A DNA stretch of 11,313 nucleotides from Betaproteobacteria bacterium (GTDB lineage Bacteria > Pseudomonadota > Gammaproteobacteria > Burkholderiales > Burkholderiaceae_D): assembly GCA_015655165.1 (NCBI GenBank), contig JAATFN010000184.1:1-11313 (forward strand), written 5' to 3'. The position numbers and the translations under genes were made by a program. Position 1 is the stretch's first letter. Each line of letters begins with the position of its first letter. This document shows positions 5,895 through 11,313 of the stretch, piece by piece. The notes beneath the pieces are model-generated. The model ran no database searches and was not told the DNA's origin. It saw only the letters and a program-made list of their open reading frames with translations.

Positions 5895-7163
5895 TCAGGC
5901 AGTCATCACCTCATAAAATGCATAGGCATTACTGCTGTCATGTTTGGCAGCGTACATCGCCATATCAGCGTTCATCATCAGCATGTGTACATCTTGTCCG
6001 TCATCCGGATAATAGGCAATACCGATACTGGCCGAGACCATGATGACATGTTCTTCCAGCTCATACGCCTGTTCAACAACATCCAGTAACTTTTCGGCAA
6101 TAAATGCTGCCTCACGACGGGTGCATGTATCAATCATCATGATAAATTCGTCTCCGCCAAGGCGGGCAGCCGTATCTTGTACACGAATAGTTCCCCCTAA
6201 CCGCTTGGCAACTTCGATTAATAGCAAGTCGCCAACATGATAACCATGCAAATTGTTTACCTTTTTAAATCCATCCAAATCGAGGTATAACACAGCAAAA
6301 TTCTGATGATTACGATGTGCTTTTAAAATTGTCTGCCCCATCCTGTCAGCCAGTAAACTTCGATTGGGTAATCCAGTCAAATGGTCATATAGCACTAACT
6401 GACGTAGATCCTGATTGGCCAGATACATTTTCCTGGTATAGCGCGCGAACTTGACATCCAGCAGTGCCATTAACAATGCAATCGACAAAACCGCACATGA
6501 AATAATGATGACTACGACAGCAAGCCACTCTTGCGTGACGCCATTGACTGTCAAACAAATACTGCCTTTTGCAAAGTGTGCGGCTTTCATGCCGGAGTAA
6601 TGCATGCTGGCGATACCAACACCCATAATAGTCGATGCCAAAAATCTGACCAGCTTGACATTGGGTATATTTTTACGCAGCTTGAATGCGAGCCAAAGAC
6701 TCACTAATGCAGTGACAAATGCAATCACAAGGGAAGTAGAAAACCAGAACGTATCATATTCGATACCCGGGCTCATCGACATGGCAGACATGCCCGTATA
6801 GTGCATTAGCGCAATACCGACGCCCATCCATAACGCACCGTTCAACAATCGGAAAAGTGGAAGATCACGACCACTGACAGACCACAATGCAAAACTGGAA
6901 GAAAGTACAGCGATCAGTAAAGAGAGAATCGTCAAAGGCATGTCATAACCGATATCGATCGGCAAACGATATGCCATCATGCCGATGAAATGCATCGCCC
7001 AGATGCCAACCCCCATTGCGATAGATCCGCCAAGTAACCATAGTTGCGCAATATGTGCCGGAGAAAAACTGATGCGCTCCGTCATCTTTAGCGAGGTATA
7101 AGAAGCTAGTATCGCCACCAAAAAAGAAACAATAACTAATGGTAAGTCATAAGTTGCCAACAT
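5895..7163 (-). CDS. MHYT-domain membrane sensor diguanylate cyclase (GGDEF)
   Basis: This 422-residue inner-membrane protein should make c-di-GMP from two GTP. The first ~240 residues are seven predicted membrane helices with three MHYT-type repeats: MHFIGM (57-62), MHYTGM (120-125) and MHYSGM (187-192). This domain is proposed to bind copper and sense O2, CO or NO. The GGDEF domain follows: DHLTGLPNR (260-268), metal-site LDLDGF (294-299), Asn303, Asp312 and intact GGDEF (336-340). An RVQD inhibitory site (327-330) lies five residues before it, so product feedback is likely. Two usually conserved positions differ: the Asp after Asn303 is Asn304, and the GH before xxGD is Gly307-Tyr308. No EAL domain is present and the protein ends just after GGDEF. 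A G-rich stretch precedes the ATG. It is not obviously part of the receptor operon, from which a 236-base control region separates it. Confidence 0.93.
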   Translation of the reverse strand: MLATYDLPLVIVSFLVAILASYTSLKMTERISFSPAHIAQLWLLGGSIAMGVGIWAMHFIGMMAYRLPIDIGYDMPLTILSLLIAVLSSSFALWSVSGRDLPLFRLLNGALWMGVGIALMHYTGMSAMSMSPGIEYDTFWFSTSLVIAFVTALVSLWLAFKLRKNIPNVKLVRFLASTIMGVGIASMHYSGMKAAHFAKGSICLTVNGVTQEWLAVVVIIISCAVLSIALLMALLDVKFARYTRKMYLANQDLRQLVLYDHLTGLPNRSLLADRMGQTILKAHRNHQNFAVLYLDLDGFKKVNNLHGYHVGDLLLIEVAKRLGGTIRVQDTAARLGGDEFIMMIDTCTRREAAFIAEKLLDVVEQAYELEEHVIMVSASIGIAYYPDDGQDVHMLMMNADMAMYAAKHDSSNAYAFYEVMTA

Positions 7164-7330
7164 AGCGCCCCCCGGGTACGTTCTGTAGGTAAATCGATCG
7201 GAAATCGACTATCTACCGAACCCAATTATTATTTGGATGTTGCCACAAGGATACACTAAGTTATAAAAATACGTTAGCAACAAGGCATCTCTTCTGAATA
7301 CTCCCTTATAAAGCCTATCGCGGCTCCCCC

Positions 7331-7372
7331 AACAAAACGGGCGTCACAGTTGGCTGTGACGCCCGTTTTGTT
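7331..7372 (-). terminator. Strong intrinsic terminator, perfect 19-bp stem
   Basis: Bases 7331-7349 and 7354-7372 are perfect reverse complements around a TTGG loop. The inner stem is G/C-rich (CGGGCGTCACAG and its complement) and the outer part is AACAAAAC/GTTTTGTT, giving a T-rich 3' flank on either strand. It lies 91 bases beyond the dioxygenase stop and so should end that transcript. The remainder of the roughly 300-base gap (7164-7463) shows no gene, and I could not support a specific promoter for the cyclase. Confidence 0.85.
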
Positions 7373-7463
7373 CCATTAACCTAATGCATTCTGCCATCGA
7401 AACGACAATACCCAATGTGCAAATCGGCAAAGGTTACCGGCATAACATGTATGGCAGGTGCGA

Positions 7464-8351
7464 CTATGTGCCGAATTGCACGCATCGCATGCTGATTGTC
7501 CCGGCCTCAAACTTGTCATACTTAAAGTCAGCGCTTGCATGACTGTCGGCTGCAACCAGCACATACAACAATGGCCAATAATGATCAGGGGTCGCAACTG
7601 CTGTCGCTGCACTCTGACCGAACTTGCCATAATCCATTAAAGCGCGATCGTCTCTTTGCATCAAGGCTTGGGCAACTAACGCATCAAACTCTTGCGCCCA
7701 CGGCTGACTGGCCACCGTACTATCACCGGCATTGAAATCGAGTTTTCTGAGATTGTGGGCAATATTGCCGGATCCAACAACCAACACACCTTTTTCTCTT
7801 AAAGCTGCAAGTTCTTTACCAATCGCATAATGTATTTCACCGGAAGCATCATAATCAATCGACAATTGGAATACAGGAATATCGGCTTGCGCAAACATAT
7901 GCCGCAACACAGCCCAGGTACCATGGTCAAGTCCCCATTGTGCATTGGCAATAATAGCGCGAACCCGTGCAGCATCGATGATCATCTGTGCGACATCCGG
8001 TGCGCCCATCGCCGGATACTGCACCTGATACAACTCGGATGGAAAATTGTAGAAATCATGAATCGTCGGCGGCTTCAACTGAATGTCCACCAGTGTCTTA
8101 CCCGGTGTTTGCCAATGCGCAGATACAACAACAATTGCCGCCGGATGCCCGATATCTTGTCCCCACTGCCGCAACATCCGTGTATATGCTGTATCGGCAA
8201 GTGCATTCATCGGACTACCATGACCGATGAAAATAGATGGCATAACAGCAATCGGTTTATTCGTCATAGCAACCGCATCCCCGATGCTATCGAATTGCGA
8301 CAGCACAGTATGCGTCTCCTGCAATTTACGTCTGGTTGCATTGCGTGACAT
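7464..8351 (-). CDS. ygiD: Class III extradiol dioxygenase, YgiD/DODA (4,5-DOPA dioxygenase) family
   Basis: This is a 295-residue cytoplasmic non-haem metal enzyme homologue. The family opens catechol-type rings next to the hydroxyls (DOPA 4,5-cleavage in plants and in E. coli YgiD, whose natural substrate is unclear). Histidines expected to hold or surround the metal are all present: FIGHGSPMN (His44), VSAHWQTPG (His79), LDHGTWAVLRH (His143), GSGNIAHN (His199) and PDHYWPL (His257). I keep the ATG at 8351 because GGGGA lies six bases upstream. Met29 (8267) would give an N-terminus closer to the HGS motif, as in many homologues, but lacks a ribosome site. The extra 28 residues have no signal peptide. 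It stands alone between a gap and its own terminator; no partner pathway genes are visible, so the true substrate is open. Confidence 0.88.
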   Translation of the reverse strand: MSRNATRRKLQETHTVLSQFDSIGDAVAMTNKPIAVMPSIFIGHGSPMNALADTAYTRMLRQWGQDIGHPAAIVVVSAHWQTPGKTLVDIQLKPPTIHDFYNFPSELYQVQYPAMGAPDVAQMIIDAARVRAIIANAQWGLDHGTWAVLRHMFAQADIPVFQLSIDYDASGEIHYAIGKELAALREKGVLVVGSGNIAHNLRKLDFNAGDSTVASQPWAQEFDALVAQALMQRDDRALMDYGKFGQSAATAVATPDHYWPLLYVLVAADSHASADFKYDKFEAGTISMRCVQFGT

Positions 8352-8728
8352 AGGCAGTCCCCGCTTTCGGACATAGTTGCGTCAAGTCTCTATTTTACCC
8401 GTTTGGCAGAAATTTTCCTTGAACTGGTGCGGTTTTATCCATACATCGCAGATGCGACAAAGCAGTATTTTTCAATCCTGCAATGCTTGTTGATATTCAA
8501 TTTTTCTTGTGCGCATGTTCTATCATTACGCTTTTATCAGACACATAACAAACACACAAAAAACAGCTGAAATAAGCCTGTTTTCTTGGTGATTATCGCG
8601 ACACTCCGCCTTTACAAACCAGCGTACGATAGGCATGATCAAATGAGTCCACAATCATGATAATGCACGTATGCAATTTATGTCTTTAACACACCAATTG
8701 TTTTTTTAACGATGGGATCGGGATTGAC
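8352..8728. other. Intergenic region between divergent genes
   Basis: These 377 bases separate the dioxygenase gene (leftward) from pilB (rightward), so promoters for both should be here. I see no gene. A weak hairpin (AAAACAG 8560-8566 with CTGTTTT 8578-8584) and a short palindrome TCGCAGATGCGA near 8447-8458 are present. The region is AT-rich, and a T-run (8700-8707) precedes pilB. One possible pilB promoter is listed separately; none could be supported for the dioxygenase. Confidence 0.5.
8611..8639 (+). promoter_or_regulatory. Possible sigma-70 promoter for pilB
   Basis: TTTACA (8611-8616, 5/6) and CATGAT (8634-8639, 4/6) are separated by 17 bases. The start would be near 8646, giving a leader of about 80 bases. 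This is only moderate evidence in an AT-rich region. Confidence 0.3.
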
Positions 8729-10456
8729 ATGGCAGCAACGCGATATACAGGTGCAAAGTCTCCTACCTCTGGCTTGCAAATACAGCTAGTGCGATCGGGA
8801 CATCTTTCTGCAAAACAAGCAGAAGAACTACACGCGCAATCGCGGGGTGGAAATATTCCTTTCATCGATGTGTTATTACAAAGTGGCATAATTAATGACG
8901 AGCAACTCGCTTTGTTTTGTGCAACAACATTCGGCTATCCGTTACTCGATTTAAATACATTCAATCCGATTTTTATTTCGAAAAAAATAGCTGAAACACC
9001 GTTAATGCAAAACCAGTATGCCATTCCGTTAATTACGCGCCATAACCGCTTATCTGTTGCCATATCGGATCCGACCAATACCCAAATGCTTGACCAGATC
9101 AAGTTCCAGGCGCAGATGGCCATTGATCCAGTCATCGTCAGACATGCCAGCTTACTGGCTTTGCGCGAGCGTTTGTCACCAAACTCGGCAGCAAATTTTC
9201 ATGATATTGTGCAACAGAACAGAGAGAACAAAAATGCATTGATGTTAACTTCCACCGAGGAAGGCGAGCTCGTCAATGATGATGACATTGATGACATTCC
9301 TGTGGTTAAATTTTTGCAGCAAATACTGACACAAGCAATCAGTATGGGAGCATCCGATTTACACTTCGAACCATTCGAAACCTCTTATCGCATCCGCTTT
9401 CGTATTGATGGCATTTTGCGCGAAATGGCGCAACCACCTGTCATCATCAAAGACAAACTGGCTTCCCGCATCAAAGTGCTGGCCAATCTGGACATTGCAG
9501 AAAAACGTGTCCCACAAGATGGCCGGATGAAACTGACCATCCAGAAAAACCGTCCTATCGATTTTCGTGTGTCGACATTGCCAACCTTGTTTGGCGAGAA
9601 AATCGTCATGCGTATTCTTGACAGTAACCAGACACAAATCAGCATTGATTCATTGGGTTACGAACCGGAACAAAAAGCCAAAATACTGGAAGCGATTGCC
9701 CGCCCTTACGGCATGATTCTCGTCACAGGTCCAACAGGTTCCGGTAAAACCGTCTCGCTGTATACCTATTTGAATATCTTGAATCGGGCCGGCACCAATA
9801 TCTCGACAGCCGAAGACCCCGCCGAAATCAATTTAATCGGTCTAAACCAGGTCAATATCAATGAACGGGCCGGATTGACTTTCCCTGTAGCACTCCGTGC
9901 ATTCCTGCGTCAGGATCCCGACATTATCATGGTGGGAGAAATCCGTGATCTGGAGACAGCCGACATTGCGATTAAAGCGGCGCAAACAGGTCATCTTGTT
10001 TTTTCCACATTGCATACCAATGACGCGCCATCGACACTAACGCGTCTGGTCAACATGGGTGTGCCACCATTCAATATTGCATCATCTGTCATCATGATTA
10101 CTGCACAGCGTCTCACACGCAAATTATGTGGCTGCAAAGAACGTGTACATCTGCCCAAACAGGCACTGCTGGACGCCGGTTTTACAGAAAAAGATCTCGA
10201 TGGATCATGGAAAGCATATAAGCCCAACGGCTGCGAACATTGCAATGACACCGGCTACAAAGGACGTATCGGTATACACCAGATCATGCCTATTTCCGAC
10301 AACATCGAACGACTCATTCTAGCGCATGCCTCCACACCTGACATTGAGTCCCAGGCAAAAAAGGAAGGCATGTTGACATTACGGCAAGCCGGTTTATTGA
10401 AAGTCAAACAAGGATTGACGAGTCTTGAAGAAGTCATCGCCTCGACAAATTTGTAG
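8729..10456 (+). CDS. pilB: Type IV pilus assembly ATPase PilB
   Basis: This 575-residue cytoplasmic hexameric ATPase powers pilin polymerisation at the inner-membrane platform. The N-terminal MshEN-like domain (about 15-160) contains LVRSGHLSAKQAEELH, a region that binds c-di-GMP in some relatives. The GspE/PilB motor carries Walker A GPTGSGKT (334-341), Walker B with DIIMVGEIRD (398-407, Glu404 catalytic) and the His box STLHTND (426-432). The zinc-binding cysteines are C467-x-C469 and C502-x-x-C505. The C-terminus KVKQGLTSLEEVIA is typical and separates it from the retraction ATPases PilT/PilU. Length is normal. The ATG follows a modest GGGATCGGGATT purine stretch. pilC follows after 24 bases, so they are co-transcribed; pilD may lie beyond the window. 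The c-di-GMP synthase encoded at 5895-7163 is a possible but unproven functional link. Confidence 0.96.
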   Translation: MAATRYTGAKSPTSGLQIQLVRSGHLSAKQAEELHAQSRGGNIPFIDVLLQSGIINDEQLALFCATTFGYPLLDLNTFNPIFISKKIAETPLMQNQYAIPLITRHNRLSVAISDPTNTQMLDQIKFQAQMAIDPVIVRHASLLALRERLSPNSAANFHDIVQQNRENKNALMLTSTEEGELVNDDDIDDIPVVKFLQQILTQAISMGASDLHFEPFETSYRIRFRIDGILREMAQPPVIIKDKLASRIKVLANLDIAEKRVPQDGRMKLTIQKNRPIDFRVSTLPTLFGEKIVMRILDSNQTQISIDSLGYEPEQKAKILEAIARPYGMILVTGPTGSGKTVSLYTYLNILNRAGTNISTAEDPAEINLIGLNQVNINERAGLTFPVALRAFLRQDPDIIMVGEIRDLETADIAIKAAQTGHLVFSTLHTNDAPSTLTRLVNMGVPPFNIASSVIMITAQRLTRKLCGCKERVHLPKQALLDAGFTEKDLDGSWKAYKPNGCEHCNDTGYKGRIGIHQIMPISDNIERLILAHASTPDIESQAKKEGMLTLRQAGLLKVKQGLTSLEEVIASTNL

Positions 10457-10480
10457 CAGACAGTCAAGCAGGAGCAAAAC

Positions 10481-11313
10481 ATGGCAACACGGCAACAAAC
10501 ACTTAATGATGCACTGTATGCCTGGCGTGGCAGGGATGCCAATGGTAAATCCGCGCGTGGAGAGATGCGTGCGCAAGGTGCGGCTGTGGTGACTGCTACG
10601 TTAAGACGTCAAGGTATTTTTGTGACAAAAATCACAAAAAAACGTTTCCAACGCAAACAAAAAATCACCGAAAAAGATATCGCTGTCTTTACCCGGCAAT
10701 TAGCAACGATGTTGAAAGCAGGTATTCCATTATTGCAATCATTCGACATCCTCGCGCAAGGACAAAATAAGGAAACGCTGTCTTCCTTGATTCAGGCCAT
10801 TCGCAAAGATGTAGAAACAGGTACAAGTCTCAATACCGCATTTCGTAAATATCCATTACTTTTCAATGACCTGTATTGTAATCTGATTGCCGCCGGCGAG
10901 CAGGCCGGGATACTCGATCAACTGTTAGAGCGTCTTGCCACTTATAAAGAAAAAACCATTGCGATTAAAAACAAAATCCGCACAGCAATCGTGTATCCTT
11001 CTGCCATTTTAACCGTCGCATTTGCTGTGACTGCCGTCATCATGATCTGGGTGATCCCTGCATTTAAAGAAGTGTTCTCGAATTTTGGTGCGGATCTACC
11101 TGCACCGACATTAATCGTAATCACCCTATCGGACTTTGTCGTACAACATGGTGTACTGATATTTGGTGCGCTGGCAGCAGGAATCTATTATTTCTTTTAC
11201 ACATGGAAGCGCTCACGATCGATGCAGGCACGTATGGATAAACTGATATTGCGTCTACCTGTATTTGGCATGATTTTCAAAAAAGCGGTATGGTCACGCT
11301 GGAACCGTACACT
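10481..11313 (+). CDS. pilC: Type IV pilus platform protein PilC (partial, 3' end beyond window)
   Basis: The frame opens at ATG 10481, with AGGAG six bases upstream (10470-10474), and stays open for 277 codons to the window edge. PilC is the inner-membrane platform on which PilB works. The N-terminus YAWRGRDANGKSARGEM is typical. The first T2SF domain runs about 65-190, with FTRQLATMLKAGIPLLQSFD at 70-89 and LIAAGEQAGILDQLLERLA at 135-153. A membrane helix follows (AILTVAFAVTAVIMIWVIPAF, 175-195), then a second (about 222-242). The start of the second T2SF domain is reached near LRLPVFGMIFKKAVWSRW (257-274). About 130 residues of the usual ~405 are missing to the right. Third codon positions are A/T-rich (about 35% G+C over the first 55 codons by hand count). 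Confidence 0.95.
   Translation, partial: MATRQQTLNDALYAWRGRDANGKSARGEMRAQGAAVVTATLRRQGIFVTKITKKRFQRKQKITEKDIAVFTRQLATMLKAGIPLLQSFDILAQGQNKETLSSLIQAIRKDVETGTSLNTAFRKYPLLFNDLYCNLIAAGEQAGILDQLLERLATYKEKTIAIKNKIRTAIVYPSAILTVAFAVTAVIMIWVIPAFKEVFSNFGADLPAPTLIVITLSDFVVQHGVLIFGALAAGIYYFFYTWKRSRSMQARMDKLILRLPVFGMIFKKAVWSRWNRT

Noticed and set aside
7830..8348. 172-codon open frame on the plus strand opposite the dioxygenase gene
   Set aside because: Its composition is rich in Cys, His, Arg and Ile, it has no recognisable domain, and it lies entirely antisense to a gene with intact catalytic motifs.
8403..8420. Sigma-54 promoter-like TTGGCAG upstream of pilB
   Set aside because: The -24 half is suggestive, but the -12 GC element at the required spacing is missing (TTCCT instead of TTGCA).
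8651..8669. Fur-box-like stretch around AATCATGATAATG upstream of pilB
   Set aside because: Only about 11 of 19 positions match the Fur consensus in AT-rich DNA, which is no better than chance.
10128..10247. Unusual CxC instead of CxxC in the PilB zinc site
   Set aside because: I believe other betaproteobacterial PilB/PilF proteins have the same shortened first pair, so it is probably ordinary variation.

Overview
The window reads as ordinary chromosomal DNA from a Gram-negative bacterium. It carries a TonB-dependent outer-membrane receptor, a periplasmic binding protein and type IV pilus assembly genes. The PilB/PilC sequences, an MHYT-GGDEF protein and the overall base composition (about half G+C by eye) suggest a betaproteobacterium, possibly Burkholderiales. 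That placement is inference, not a database result.

Layout. Positions 1-168 (+) hold the end of an amino-acid ABC permease. Positions 236-5658 (all minus strand, so transcribed from right to left) hold one tight five-gene operon: TonB-dependent receptor, DUF2478 protein, periplasmic binding protein, FecCD/BtuC-type permease and FecE/BtuD-type ATPase. The last four genes overlap by 1-4 bases. Positions 5659-5894 are a dense control region for this operon. Positions 5895-7163 (-) encode an MHYT-GGDEF diguanylate cyclase, and 7464-8351 (-) a YgiD/DODA-type extradiol dioxygenase. A perfect 19-bp hairpin at 7331-7372 lies between those two genes. A 377-base gap precedes pilB (8729-10456, +) and the start of pilC (10481 to the window end, +).

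The most interesting part is the receptor operon and its control region. By domain content alone it would be labelled an iron-siderophore or vitamin B12 importer. The control DNA says otherwise. Two 28-bp imperfect palindromes (5683-5710 and 5770-5797) have the architecture of ModE (molybdate repressor) operators and share 18 of 22 arm positions with each other. Each lies over a plausible promoter. A perfect FNR/Anr box (5811-5824) sits at about the class II activator distance from the upstream promoter. No Fur box or cobalamin riboswitch was recognised. The second gene is DUF2478, a family I associate with molybdenum transport loci. My working hypothesis is a TonB-energised uptake system for molybdate, tungstate or a Mo/W chelate, induced when oxygen and molybdate are low. 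The cargo would cross the outer membrane through the receptor, bind the periplasmic protein and enter through the BtuCD-type permease/ATPase, as in the Haemophilus MolBCA precedent.

The other genes look conventional: a c-di-GMP synthase with a membrane sensor, a ring-cleaving dioxygenase homologue, and the assembly ATPase and platform protein of type IVa pili.
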